This document shows, piece by piece, positions 1 to 7,698 of a DNA stretch of 64,000 nt. A program made the position numbers and the translations under genes. The DNA lies in the NCBI GenBank assembly GCA_028871345.1, contig JAGWNK010000002.1, forward strand, positions 1-64,000. Reading direction: 5' to 3'. The notes below the pieces were generated by a model. It made no database searches, was not told the DNA's origin, and worked only from the letters and a program-made list of their open reading frames with translations. The stretch's first letter is position 1, and each line of letters opens with the position of its first letter. The DNA is from Alphaproteobacteria bacterium (GTDB lineage Bacteria; Pseudomonadota; Alphaproteobacteria; Micropepsales; Micropepsaceae).

Positions 1-132
1 GAGCGAACCTTCGGCTGGATGATCCGCTGGCGGCGCTTGGTGCGCGACTACGAGCAGCGCATCGACGTCTCCCACGCCATGATCCTCGTCGCCATGGGCG
101 GCAACCTACTACGAAGAAACGCCCATCCCTGA
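1..132 (+). CDS. IS5-family transposase, C-terminal fragment (cut by window edge)
   Basis: An open frame enters from the left edge and stops at 130-132, giving the last 43 residues of a DDE transposase. The segment begins with [18 protein letters not shown], the region around the catalytic Glu of IS5-group transposases (the Y-(2)-R-(3)-E neighbourhood), and ends with a conserved hydrophobic stretch ([11 protein letters not shown]). The rest of the gene lies outside the window, so it cannot be said whether it is intact. The right end of the element probably lies just downstream, near 141-152, directly next to the stop codon of the DUF3574 gene on the other strand. Confidence 0.85.
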   Translation, partial: ERTFGWMIRWRRLVRDYEQRIDVSHAMILVAMGGNLLRRNAHP

Positions 133-148
133 ATTTCAAAACGGACTC

Positions 149-541
149 TCAGAAGGAACTGCAGACCTCGCGCTCGACCAGCAGGACCGAATCCTGATGG
201 AAGCGGCGCTTGTAGCCGTCGCGAATTTTCGCGATGGATGCAGCATCACCTGACGCTTCGATGACAATCGTCACATGCTTCGATGATTCGCGGACGATAT
301 GTCCGTCTGGGGCGCTCCACTGGCCTCGCGCGTCCTCAATGGTGAATCCATTGGGAAAGCGGGACGAAATTTCGTCGGCAACGAAACGACGCCAGTCCCG
401 ATCCGAGACAGCAAAATTCTCGCCGATATCGCGGCCGAAGAACAGTTCGGCTTCGATCGCAGGCTTCATTCCCTCGGGGCAAGCAGCAAATGATCGAGCG
501 CCAAGAAGAACCACAGCGATCGCCGCCGCGTTACGGTTCAT
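149..541 (-). CDS. DUF3574 domain exported protein
   Basis: Predicted 130-residue protein with an N-terminal signal peptide (about residues 1-20, hydrophobic run ending SFAAC). The mature part has the DUF3574 pattern: an ELFFGRDIG opening, a DWRRFVADEIS.RFPNGFT block, a GQW motif, and a YKRRF.Q.SVL ending followed by a terminal VCSSF. Family members are small periplasmic or exported proteins of unknown function, so no role is proposed. The stop codon sits at the presumed end of the neighbouring IS5 element, yet the C-terminus looks complete for the family, so the insertion seems to lie immediately downstream of the gene rather than inside it. Confidence 0.8.
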   Translation of the reverse strand: MNRNAAAIAVVLLGARSFAACPEGMKPAIEAELFFGRDIGENFAVSDRDWRRFVADEISSRFPNGFTIEDARGQWSAPDGHIVRESSKHVTIVIEASGDAASIAKIRDGYKRRFHQDSVLLVEREVCSSF

Positions 542-631
542 GACTTCATCTCTCTTTGAGCCTGAAACACTTTACTTCAGGTCATACAAGTAGGCGTCAG
601 TAATACTTAGGGCGTTATCAGTTCCTTATTA

Positions 632-646
632 TTTACCGATCATTAA
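632..646. promoter_or_regulatory. CtrA-like binding site upstream of sciP
   Basis: TTTA, seven bases, then TTAA: one mismatch from the alphaproteobacterial CtrA consensus TTAA-N7-TTAA. It lies about 80 bp before the sciP start in a locally AT-rich stretch. In Caulobacter, CtrA drives sciP transcription, so the position makes sense. A separate inverted repeat, CCTGAA...TTCAGG (561-581), lies between this site and the divergent DUF3574 gene. Confidence 0.45.
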
Positions 647-727
647 GGACGAATACAAAGTCTCTTCCTTTTCACAACCCCTGGACCCGGGCCCGCGTTG
701 TAATCGCGAAATAACAAGGAGGTCCAC

Positions 728-1030
728 ATGGGACGTGACGGAAGAACCCAAATGGCGCGGGTCATAGGACCCGACGGGAGCGATCTCAGCATCGCCGACC
801 TGCCGCCGGCCGACACCCAGCGTTGGGTGATCCGCCGCAAAGCGACCGTGGTAGCGGCTGTCCAAGGCGGCCTCATCACCCTAGATGAAGCCTGCATCCG
901 CTACCGCCTTTCGGTTGAGGAATATCTGAGTTGGCAAAGGACAGTGCGCAAGTTCGGCGTCCAGGGACTGCGCATCACGCGCGCCCAACAATATCGTACG
1001 CAACCGGCGGAGCGCGCGCTCCGACACTAG
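728..1030 (+). CDS. sciP: CtrA inhibitor SciP
   Basis: A 100-residue protein of the DUF1153/SciP family, a small helix-turn-helix protein that binds CtrA and blocks CtrA-dependent transcription during the alphaproteobacterial cell cycle. Recognisable blocks are VIGPDGSDLSIADLPP (about 12-27), TQRWVIRRKATVVAAVQGG (about 30-48), and the HTH core EACIRYRLSVEEYLSWQR (about 54-71), ending with the family TRAQQYR. The start is fixed by a strong ribosome site (AAGGAGG, 716-722) six bases before ATG. A C-terminal extension of about ten residues after QQYR is not conserved. It stands alone, with a likely CtrA site upstream. Confidence 0.95.
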   Translation: MGRDGRTQMARVIGPDGSDLSIADLPPADTQRWVIRRKATVVAAVQGGLITLDEACIRYRLSVEEYLSWQRTVRKFGVQGLRITRAQQYRTQPAERALRH

Positions 1031-1054
1031 CATTCTCTTCGGTGCCGGTGTGCC

Positions 1055-1129
1055 CCGCGATGGAACGAGACCGCAAGGCGGACTGCAGTTCCATCGCGGC
1101 GCGACGGCGGCAGCGAGCCCGCCGCTGCC
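1055..1129. repeat. Two tandem hairpins between convergent sciP and slipin genes
   Basis: A perfect 12-bp inverted repeat (CCGCGATGGAAC at 1055-1066, complement at 1088-1099, 21-nt loop) is followed by a 7-bp one (GGCAGCG at 1109-1115 with CGCTGCC at 1123-1129). Neither is followed by a T run. They may act as a transcription barrier between the convergent genes or be part of a small RNA. Confidence 0.5.
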
Positions 1130-1159
1130 CCGCCCGTCCGCCAAAACAGCAAATCCAGT

Positions 1160-1915
1160 TCAGCTCGTCTTGTGGCTGAGCGCCCGCGCCGCCTCCACGA
1201 ACTCGCTGGGCATCATCACAACTGTCATCGTGTTCTGCTCGGCGCCGATCTCAGTCAGCATCTGCATGCGGCGCAGTTCGAGAGATGCGGGTGTCTTCAT
1301 GATCTCGTCGGCAGCTTCGTGCAGCTTGCGCGCGGCTTCGAATTCCGCCTCCGCCTTGATGATGCGGGCCCGCTTCTCGCGTAGCGCCTCCGCCTCCTGC
1401 GCCATGGCGCGCTGCATGGTCGTTGGGATTTCGACATTCTTCATCTCGACGGCCTGGATCTCCACTCCCCAAGCCTCCGTGATCTGATCGACCCGCTCCT
1501 TGATGAGCGATCCCATCTTTTCACGCTCCTTCAGCACGTCATCGAGCGAATGCTGGCCGATGACGTTGCGCAGTGTGGTAAGCGCAGCCTGGATCACGGC
1601 GTTGCGCACGTTTTGCACTTCTATGATGGCGAGATCGGGCTTGACCACGCGGTACCAGATGACCGCGTTTGCCTGTACCGGCACATTGTCCTTGGTCATC
1701 GCCTCCTGTTGCTCCACGCCGTCGGTGAAGACGCGCATGTCGACCTTCACGGCGCGGTCGACCCCGAGTGGGATGATCCAGAACAGCCCCGGCCCGCGCG
1801 AATGCATGTAGCGGCCGAAGCGGAAAACGAGCGCGCGTTCGTACTGTTGCGCAATGCGAAAACCGGTGATGACAACGAAAAGAACGATGGCGACGACGAT
1901 CAGGAAAACAGGCAT
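1160..1915 (-). CDS. Slipin / stomatin-like SPFH membrane protein
   Basis: A 251-residue SPFH-domain protein. Residues 1-20 form one membrane segment (MPVFLIVVAIVLFVVITGF), followed by the stomatin/slipin signature: YERALVFRFGRY, GPGLFWIIP, then TKDNVPVQANAVIWYRV and a YRV-type SPFH core. A predicted coiled coil rich in Ala, Glu and Arg (about 165-215) precedes the tail. Slipins oligomerise on the inner membrane and are often paired with an NfeD-type partner; none is visible here. It lies convergent to sciP and upstream of folK on the same strand, separated by about 130 bp. Function beyond membrane scaffolding cannot be read from the sequence. Confidence 0.9.
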   Translation of the reverse strand: MPVFLIVVAIVLFVVITGFRIAQQYERALVFRFGRYMHSRGPGLFWIIPLGVDRAVKVDMRVFTDGVEQQEAMTKDNVPVQANAVIWYRVVKPDLAIIEVQNVRNAVIQAALTTLRNVIGQHSLDDVLKEREKMGSLIKERVDQITEAWGVEIQAVEMKNVEIPTTMQRAMAQEAEALREKRARIIKAEAEFEAARKLHEAADEIMKTPASLELRRMQMLTEIGAEQNTMTVVMMPSEFVEAARALSHKTS

Positions 1916-2046
1916 GGCCCTCTCCTTCAGCGATGGTCAATAGGTAGGCATCCATCGCCGATATGGAAGGGTGGCTGGAATCTACTGCGCTATCGGGCGG
2001 TTAGGTCGCCGTCGCGGCTGAAGGTGCATCAGCCAGAGAAATCGAA

Positions 2047-2631
2047 TCAAGGTCCGAGCGCAACGACGCCGGCTGCGGCGCCGGCCGGCAGGTGCGCGAT
2101 AAGCTCGGTAATTCCCTCTCCTGTCACCGGGTGTATCCACTCCGGCGCGACGTCGGAGAGCGGAATCAGGACGAAGGCGCGTTCTGTCATGCGCGGATGT
2201 GGAAGTGTGGGAGGACCCGTTTCAACGCGGCCGCCGTGATCTATCAAGTCGAGGTCGAGTGTGCGTGGTGCGTTGCGCGAGGTGCGGATGCGACCGAAGG
2301 ATCTTTCGATGTCGTGCAACCGGGCCAGGAGCGAGACCGGATCGAGGGCTGTCTCCATCAAGCTGACGGCGTTGACATACGGAGGGTCTGAAGGATCGGG
2401 CCACGCGGGCGTTCGATAGAAGGGAGACACCGCCAGAATATTGATGTCGCTTTCGGACAGCGCATCCAGTGCCGCCGCAACCGTCTCTTCGGGAGAACCC
2501 ACCCCTGACGGCAGGTTGCCGCCCAGCGCCACGATCACGCGTGACTTGCGTGCAGACCCCAATTGGTTTGAACTGTGCGAAGGACGCGGGGGGTGATTGC
2601 CCGGTCGGCCTTGAATTTTGACGGAGGTCAT
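2047..2631 (-). CDS. folK: 2-amino-4-hydroxy-6-hydroxymethyldihydropteridine diphosphokinase
   Basis: HPPK transfers pyrophosphate from ATP to the pterin alcohol in folate synthesis. The core reads VIVALGGNLP (glycine-rich start of the fold), AVSPFYRTPAWP, DPPYVNAV, LHDIE..FGR, then RTLDLDLIDHGG, which carries the paired Asp magnesium ligands, and LPHPRMTERAFVLIPL. The listed ATG gives about 30 poorly conserved residues before the core; starts at 2562 (TTG) or at the GTG just before the core are closer to the usual family length. With the listed start the gene would begin two bases from the ATG of the divergent NYN gene, so the shorter form is quite possible. Confidence 0.9.
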   Translation of the reverse strand: MTSVKIQGRPGNHPPRPSHSSNQLGSARKSRVIVALGGNLPSGVGSPEETVAAALDALSESDINILAVSPFYRTPAWPDPSDPPYVNAVSLMETALDPVSLLARLHDIERSFGRIRTSRNAPRTLDLDLIDHGGRVETGPPTLPHPRMTERAFVLIPLSDVAPEWIHPVTGEGITELIAHLPAGAAAGVVALGP

Positions 2632-2632
2632 T

Positions 2633-3205
2633 ATGCTCTTCTACCCACAAGAGAAGCTGGCGCTTTTTATCGACGGTGCAAATTTGTACGGCGCCGCCAA
2701 AGGGCTGCAATTCGATATCGACTACAAGCGCCTGCTGGAACTCTTTGCCCGCAAAGGCGTGCTGGTGCGTGCCTTCTACTATACCGCTGTCGCCGAGGAT
2801 CAGGAATTCTCGCCACTGCGCCCGCTGGTCGACTGGCTCGACTACAACGGGTTTTCGGTCGTCACCAAGCCGCTCAAGGAGTTCACCGACTCCCAGGGCC
2901 GGCGCCGCGTCAAAGGCAATATGGACATCGAACTGGCAATCGACGTCATGGAGATGGCCGACCAGGTGGACCACATCGTGATCTTCTCAGGCGATGGCGA
3001 CTTTCGGCGCCTGGTCGAGGCAGCCCAGCGCAAAGGGCGGCGCGTCAGCGTGGTCTCGACCATCCGAACGCAGCCACCAATGGTGTCCGACGACCTTCGC
3101 CGTCAGGCGGACAACTTCATCGAGTTGGAAGAACTCAAGCCGATGATCATGCGTGAGGGCGGGCAGCGCCCACCGCGCGAGTCGGCGACGGAGGCTGCTG
3201 AGTAG
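2633..3205 (+). CDS. NYN domain protein, LabA/DUF88 type
   Basis: A 190-residue protein with the NYN (PIN-like) fold of the LabA/DUF88 family, thought to be RNA-processing or nuclease proteins. Acidic active-site residues are visible: LFIDGANLYGAAK (first Asp, about residue 14), KGNMDIELAIDVME (about 105), and IFSGDGDFRRLVEAA (about 127). The ATG at 2633 is chosen because GGAGG (2623-2627) lies five bases before it; an upstream in-frame TTG lacks such a site. In many alphaproteobacteria a homologue sits near smpB and dapA; here those genes are about 5 kb away. The substrate is unknown. Confidence 0.88.
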   Translation: MLFYPQEKLALFIDGANLYGAAKGLQFDIDYKRLLELFARKGVLVRAFYYTAVAEDQEFSPLRPLVDWLDYNGFSVVTKPLKEFTDSQGRRRVKGNMDIELAIDVMEMADQVDHIVIFSGDGDFRRLVEAAQRKGRRVSVVSTIRTQPPMVSDDLRRQADNFIELEELKPMIMREGGQRPPRESATEAAE

Positions 3206-3380
3206 AGCCAATCGTCGCACGGCGGCGTTGAATCTTCGAACCTTGCGGTGCAGGGCCGGGATTTCCTCGGACAAGCGCGTTAACCCCAACGCCGCGCGTC
3301 ATTTTTCCTGCAGAAGGCGATGTACGCGCGGCCAAGTCTGCGCTATTTTCCCGTCAGGGGTGTGTCCCCGGGGGGAACCA

Positions 3381-4097
3381 ATGCATACGTGTCGCGTTTG
3401 GCGCGCGCTTGCCGCGCTGCTTCTAGTTGTATCCTTGGCCGGGTGTGCCACCACCAAAGATCTAAAAGCGCAAACGGCGGCGTTCGACTGGTCGCAGGTC
3501 GACAAGAAGGTACTCGTTGTCGAACCGGATATCGTGCTCAGCGAACTCACCGCCGGCGGCATGTCCGAGCCGCACGCGGACTGGACCCAGGCCGCACGGA
3601 CGTCCTTGGCTGGTCATTTTGACGCCTACATGCACCAGAAAGGCGTGCAGGCCGTCGACATCAATGACCTGAACGATCCCCATGAAATCCAGCTGTTGAA
3701 ACTGCACGGCGCGGTCGGCGCGGCGATCCTGATCCATGCCTTCGGACCTTTGAAGCTCCCCACGAAGGGCACCGCGCTGGACTGGACGCTAGGCCCGGGC
3801 GCAACCGCACTGCGCGATCATTATGGCGCGGACTACGCGATGTTCGTTTATGTGCGCGACAGCTATGCCTCGGCAGGCCGGCAGGCGCTGATCGCAAGCT
3901 CGTGGGTGATGTGCGGCTTGACCGGTATCTGCATCGGCGTCCAAGGCGGCTCAACGGTCGCATTCGTCTCGCTCGTCGACCTGCGCACCGGCAATATCGT
4001 CTGGTTCAACGTCTACGGGTCGGGGGTCGGAGACCTGCGGGTTGAAAAGAACGTCGGGCCGTTTGTCGACAGCCTCATGAAGGACTTTCCGCTGTGA
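3381..4097 (+). CDS. Predicted lipoprotein of unknown function
   Basis: A 238-residue protein with a lipoprotein signal peptide: positively charged start, hydrophobic run and lipobox LAGC, with the lipidated Cys at residue 22. The mature part contains a stretch of small and hydrophobic residues (ASSWVMCGLTGICIG, about 180-195) and a C-terminal region ending SLMKDFPL. I do not recognise the family. ATG at 3381 follows a G-rich, GGAA-containing ribosome site and makes the signal peptide directly N-terminal; the longer open frame that starts inside the preceding gene is rejected. Its last codons overlap the GTG start of the M48 protease gene by four bases, so the two are probably translated together. 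Confidence 0.8.
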   Translation: MHTCRVWRALAALLLVVSLAGCATTKDLKAQTAAFDWSQVDKKVLVVEPDIVLSELTAGGMSEPHADWTQAARTSLAGHFDAYMHQKGVQAVDINDLNDPHEIQLLKLHGAVGAAILIHAFGPLKLPTKGTALDWTLGPGATALRDHYGADYAMFVYVRDSYASAGRQALIASSWVMCGLTGICIGVQGGSTVAFVSLVDLRTGNIVWFNVYGSGVGDLRVEKNVGPFVDSLMKDFPL

Positions 4098-5245
4098 AAT
4101 TTCGGGCGCTCGCGAGCATCGTCGCGGCGCTGGCGCTGTGCGGCGCCCAGGCCGCAGCGGTCGAGCCCGACGGCACGTTGCCCCTCAACTACCGGCCGGC
4201 ACCGGACAGCGACGAAGGCGGCCTCTGGATGATGGCCGACACTCTGGAAAAGAACATGCAGGCGTCGCCTCTGTTGGTGCGCGATCCGGCATTGAACGCG
4301 TATGTGAAGGGCGTGATGTGCAAGCTCGTGCCTGATCGTTGCCGGACGCTGCGCATCTACATCCTCGACATACCGTATTTCAACGCGGCAATGGCGCCGA
4401 ACGGCTCGATGCAGATATGGACGGGCCTGCTGCTGCGGACGCGCAACGAGGCCCAGCTTGCCTTTGTTCTGGGACACGAGATTTCCCATTACACGCTGCG
4501 CCATACGATCGCCGAATGGCGCCGCGCGCGCAGCACCAGCGGAACCATGGCCTTCTTGACCATTGCCACCGCGGGCCTCGCGGGTCTCGCCTATTTCGCC
4601 GCGCTGGATTCGTTGATGTCTTTTTCGCGGGACGAGGAGCGCGCCGCCGACATGCATGGCGCCCAGATCGCCGCCGACGCCGGATACGACCCGACACAGG
4701 ACGCCACGCTGTGGCGTGAGATCAGTGCGGAGGAAACGTCGCGCCCCAAGCGTGATAGCGAGTACTCGTTCACCAGGACACATCCGACGACGGCCGAGCG
4801 CCTGACGACGATGGAGAAGAATGCCGAAAGCCTCAAGACCGGACGCGCCAATTGGATGGTCGGTCAAGACGCCTGTCGCCGCGCCATGCAACCATTCCGG
4901 TCGCAATGGCTGGAAGAGGATCTGTCACTGGGCAATTACGAAGGGAGCGTCACGCTCCTGAATACGATGATCGCGGACGAGCCGGCATCCGGTGAATTGA
5001 GGTACTACCTCGCCGAAGCTTATCGCCGCCGCAATGCCGACGGGGATTCCGCCAAGGCAATCGCGGCCTATCGCGAAGCCGTTGCAACGGGCAATGCTCC
5101 GCCGGCAGTTTACCGCGGCCTCGGCATCGCCGAGATGAAGCTCGGCGACAAGATCACGGCAAGGGACGCATTCGAGAAATACCTCGCGGCCCTGCCGGAC
5201 GCGTCCGACCGTACGATGGTCGAATATTATCTCACTCATTTGTAG
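4094..5245 (+). CDS. M48 family metalloprotease with C-terminal TPR region
   Basis: A 383-residue exported zinc protease. A signal peptide occupies about residues 1-23. The zinc-binding HEISH motif (HExxH) is at residues 128-132, and the third ligand lies in SFSRDEERAADMHG. A hydrophobic segment between them (about 153-175) is typical of BepA/LoiP-type M48 proteases. Residues about 275-383 contain TPR-like helices (LRYYLAEAYRRR, AVYRGLGIAEMKLGD). BepA-like enzymes degrade misassembled outer-membrane proteins in the periplasm, a fair guess here. The start is GTG, overlapping the upstream lipoprotein gene by four bases; another lipoprotein gene follows ten bases after the stop. The three form one apparent operon. 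Confidence 0.92.
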   Translation: MKFRALASIVAALALCGAQAAAVEPDGTLPLNYRPAPDSDEGGLWMMADTLEKNMQASPLLVRDPALNAYVKGVMCKLVPDRCRTLRIYILDIPYFNAAMAPNGSMQIWTGLLLRTRNEAQLAFVLGHEISHYTLRHTIAEWRRARSTSGTMAFLTIATAGLAGLAYFAALDSLMSFSRDEERAADMHGAQIAADAGYDPTQDATLWREISAEETSRPKRDSEYSFTRTHPTTAERLTTMEKNAESLKTGRANWMVGQDACRRAMQPFRSQWLEEDLSLGNYEGSVTLLNTMIADEPASGELRYYLAEAYRRRNADGDSAKAIAAYREAVATGNAPPAVYRGLGIAEMKLGDKITARDAFEKYLAALPDASDRTMVEYYLTHL

Positions 5246-5254
5246 GAGCTGACG

Positions 5255-5833
5255 ATGAAGGTGCTTCGTGTTCTCGCTCTCGGTGCAGCGCTGCTGGTCG
5301 CAGGCTGCGCGGCCTATACGGCCATCGACGGAGCCAAGACCGTGTCCGTCGGCGACAATGTCTCGGTGACCCCGCAAATCGCCTGGGCCCAAGTCAACAA
5401 TCCCGGCCTGAACGGCACGGTATGGACAGCCGACGGCGTGATGCTCGATTCGCTGATGTTCTTCACCGGCGTCGCCCCGGGCCAGCCTCTTATCAAAGTT
5501 TCGGGCACATCGAAGGACGATCTGCCGCGCCCATACCAGAAAGGCATGGTCGCCGACGACGTCATGGATCTCCTGGTTTCGAACTTCAGCAAGATAGGCT
5601 ACCAGCACGTCAGGACGGCCAACTTGCATCCGGCCCGCTTCGGCTCGGCTGACGGCTTCCGCTTCGAATTCACATTCGATACTCAAGAGGGCCTGGACAT
5701 GAAAGGGACGGCCATCTTCGCGCAGCGCGGCGACAAACTAGATCTGATCCTGTTCTATGCGCCCAGCGAGTACTATTACGGCCGATACAGCGATATCGTG
5801 GAGAAAATCTTCGCCTCGATCCAGGCGGCGTGA
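5255..5833 (+). CDS. Predicted lipoprotein of unknown function
   Basis: A 192-residue protein with lipobox VAGC, lipidated Cys at residue 18. The remainder has no motif I can place with certainty. It has several aromatic-rich strands (GFRFEFTFDTQEG, LDLILFYAPSEYYYGRY), suggesting a compact beta-rich periplasmic domain. The ATG follows a GGAG-type ribosome site. It lies ten bases downstream of the M48 protease gene, so the two lipoproteins may be partners or substrate adaptors of the protease; this is inferred only from position. Confidence 0.8.
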   Translation: MKVLRVLALGAALLVAGCAAYTAIDGAKTVSVGDNVSVTPQIAWAQVNNPGLNGTVWTADGVMLDSLMFFTGVAPGQPLIKVSGTSKDDLPRPYQKGMVADDVMDLLVSNFSKIGYQHVRTANLHPARFGSADGFRFEFTFDTQEGLDMKGTAIFAQRGDKLDLILFYAPSEYYYGRYSDIVEKIFASIQAA

Positions 5834-5858
5834 GGCGCGGGTTTGCTATAAGGGCGGC

Positions 5859-6497
5859 ATGAGTCTCGAGCCGCCGCACGATTGCGCCCTGTGCCCCCGC
5901 CTGAAGTCCTTTCGCGACGCCAACCGGAAGAGCTATCGCGATTACTTCAACGCTCCCGTGCCGACCTTCGGGACCAGCGAAGCGCGCCTCCTGATTGTCG
6001 GGCTGGCGCCCGGATTGAAGGGTGCCAACCGTACCGGGCGGCCTTTCACCGGCGATTGGGCCGGCGATCTCCTGTTCGCAACGCTATTGAAGCATGGGCT
6101 CGCCAGGGGGCAATACCAGGAGCGGGCTGACGACGGCCTGGAACTGGTGGAGTGCGCCATCACCAATGCCGTACGTTGCGTCCCACCAGAGAACAAGCCC
6201 CTCCCTGCCGAGATCAAGACCTGTCGCCGGTTCCTGATTGCCCGGATCGCGGCGATGCCGAACCTGCGTGCGATCCTGGCGCTGGGCAAGATCGCGCATG
6301 ACAGCGTCTGCGACGCGCTCCAGGCGCGCAAGGCGGCGCATCCCTTCAAGCACGGGGGCCGCTACGACCTTTCGAAGGTCGTGCTGGTGTCGAGCTACCA
6401 TTGCTCGCGCTATAATACCAATACGGGCGTGCTGACGGAGCCGATGTTCGATGCGGTCGTGAAGCAGGCCAAGATCGCAGCCATGCCGCAGATCTGA
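5859..6497 (+). CDS. Uracil-DNA glycosylase, family 5 (UdgB type, iron-sulfur)
   Basis: A 212-residue DNA repair enzyme that removes uracil and related deaminated bases. The motif GLAPGLKGANRTGRPFTGD (about 48-66) is the family-5 form of the first active-site motif, lacking the polar water-activating residue of families 1 and 4. Four cysteines fit a 4Fe-4S site: Cys9, Cys12, Cys107 and Cys122. The second motif is near SSYHCSRYNTNTG. The ATG at 5859 is the only start that begins just before the first Cys pair; the longer frame overlaps the preceding lipoprotein gene. It is convergent with the AhpD-like gene, the two stop codons being adjacent. Confidence 0.93.
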   Translation: MSLEPPHDCALCPRLKSFRDANRKSYRDYFNAPVPTFGTSEARLLIVGLAPGLKGANRTGRPFTGDWAGDLLFATLLKHGLARGQYQERADDGLELVECAITNAVRCVPPENKPLPAEIKTCRRFLIARIAAMPNLRAILALGKIAHDSVCDALQARKAAHPFKHGGRYDLSKVVLVSSYHCSRYNTNTGVLTEPMFDAVVKQAKIAAMPQI

Positions 6498-6857
6498 CTA
6501 CTCGGCCACAGCCGCCTTCGCGGCATACTGGTCGTAGGCTTCGAGCGCCTGGGCGGCATACATCGCCGCGGGTCCGGCCCCCATGTAGATCGCCATGCCG
6601 ACAGTCTCCATGATCTCGTCGCGCGTCGCGCCGTGCTTGCGCGCCGTCTCGACATGGAAGGTGATGCAGGGGTCGCACCGCATCGCCACGGAGATGCCGA
6701 CCGCCACCAGCTCCTTGGTCTTGGCGTCAAGGGCCTTGGGCGCGCTGGCCGCCTGCGCAAGGGCGGAAAAACCCTTCATTGTGTCGGGAATGCCGGCGCG
6801 GAGCTGGCGCACCAGGCTTGTCATTTCGGCCGCGATATTGGGCCAATCCTTGAGCAT
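6498..6857 (-). CDS. Carboxymuconolactone decarboxylase / AhpD-like protein
   Basis: A 119-residue all-helical protein of the CMD family. It carries the redox motif CDPC with a following His (Cys61, Cys64, His68 in RCDPCITFH), as in AhpD-type peroxidase partners, rather than the variant of true gamma-carboxymuconolactone decarboxylases. A proton-relay Glu is likely within the preceding helix (KTKELVAVG). The role may be peroxide or thiol stress defence; the substrate is unknown. A strong dyad lies 34-55 bases before its start and may be the operator of an unlinked regulator. Confidence 0.88.
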   Translation of the reverse strand: MLKDWPNIAAEMTSLVRQLRAGIPDTMKGFSALAQAASAPKALDAKTKELVAVGISVAMRCDPCITFHVETARKHGATRDEIMETVGMAIYMGAGPAAMYAAQALEAYDQYAAKAAVAE

Positions 6858-6890
6858 CGAAACTCTCCTGGGTGAGGTCTTTACGGTCTT

Positions 6891-6912
6891 TATATTAGTG
6901 TTACCTAATATA
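6891..6912. promoter_or_regulatory. Dyad operator candidate before the AhpD-like gene
   Basis: A perfect 8-bp inverted repeat, TATATTAG and CTAATATA separated by six bases, in an AT-rich patch unlike the surrounding sequence. It is placed about 34-55 bp upstream of the AhpD-like start, where it would cover or adjoin the promoter. This geometry suits a dimeric repressor of TetR or similar type. No regulator gene is adjacent. Confidence 0.45.
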
Positions 6913-6947
6913 ATGCACGCAGCACGTCGTCGCAGTGTGGATTCCCC

Positions 6948-7610
6948 TTATCCGTACCGTTCCTCTTTCCAGGGATCGCCTTCGTTGTGGTAGCCGCGGA
7001 CTTCCCAGAAGCCGGGCTGGTCCATTTCGGCGAAATAGATCCGGTTCACCCATTTGGCGCTCTTCCAGAAATACCAATCGGGAATCACGACACGCACCGG
7101 GCCGCCATGCTCGCGCGGGATCGGCTTGCCTTCCCAGGAGTGGGCCAGCAACACGTTCGCCTCCGCGAAGACCGCGACCTTCACATTCGTCGTGTAGCCG
7201 TCATAGGACCTGAAAAGGACGTGACTGGCTTCGGACTTCGGACGTACCAAATCGATGATCGTCTTCGCCGCCACCCCCCTCCAGTGATTGTCGAAGCGGC
7301 TCCATTGGGTCACGCAATGGATGTCGCTGATAAAATCCTGCTGCGGCAAGGCCAGGAATTCTCGCAACCTCCACACCAGCGGATTCTCCACTGCCCCCGT
7401 GACCCGCAGGTGCCAGTTGTCAGGCTTCACATCGGGCTGCGCGCCCAGATCGAGGACCGGCCAGTTCTTCACTTCCTTCTGGCCCGGCGGCAGACGATTC
7501 ACGTGGCCGAGGTCCGGCCGGCCCGTGAGAAGCCGCCGCTGCCGCGCCCAGGATCCTTTGGTGCGGATGAGCTTGTCCTTGAAGGGACCCGTGGATTCAT
7601 CGTCTGACAT
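6948..7610 (-). CDS. Sulfite-oxidase-like molybdopterin protein (YedY/MsrP-like fold)
   Basis: A 220-residue protein of the oxidoreductase molybdopterin-binding family. The molybdenum-ligating Cys is Cys99 in DIHCVTQWSR, and the pterin-binding region includes HWRGV, GYTTNV and HGGPVRVVIPDWYFWKSAKWV. There is no signal peptide, so it is likely cytoplasmic, unlike MsrP. The electron donor and substrate are not evident; no b-type cytochrome partner is adjacent. ATG at 7610 is chosen because upstream frame extension runs back toward smpB and lacks conserved residues. Confidence 0.87.
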   Translation of the reverse strand: MSDDESTGPFKDKLIRTKGSWARQRRLLTGRPDLGHVNRLPPGQKEVKNWPVLDLGAQPDVKPDNWHLRVTGAVENPLVWRLREFLALPQQDFISDIHCVTQWSRFDNHWRGVAAKTIIDLVRPKSEASHVLFRSYDGYTTNVKVAVFAEANVLLAHSWEGKPIPREHGGPVRVVIPDWYFWKSAKWVNRIYFAEMDQPGFWEVRGYHNEGDPWKEERYG

Positions 7611-7698
7611 GAGAGCAATTCTAAACAGACGACGGGCAGCCGCGAAATGGCGGATGCAGTCCTGCAGAACGCAATTTTGATGGGGAGCAGGACCCGAT

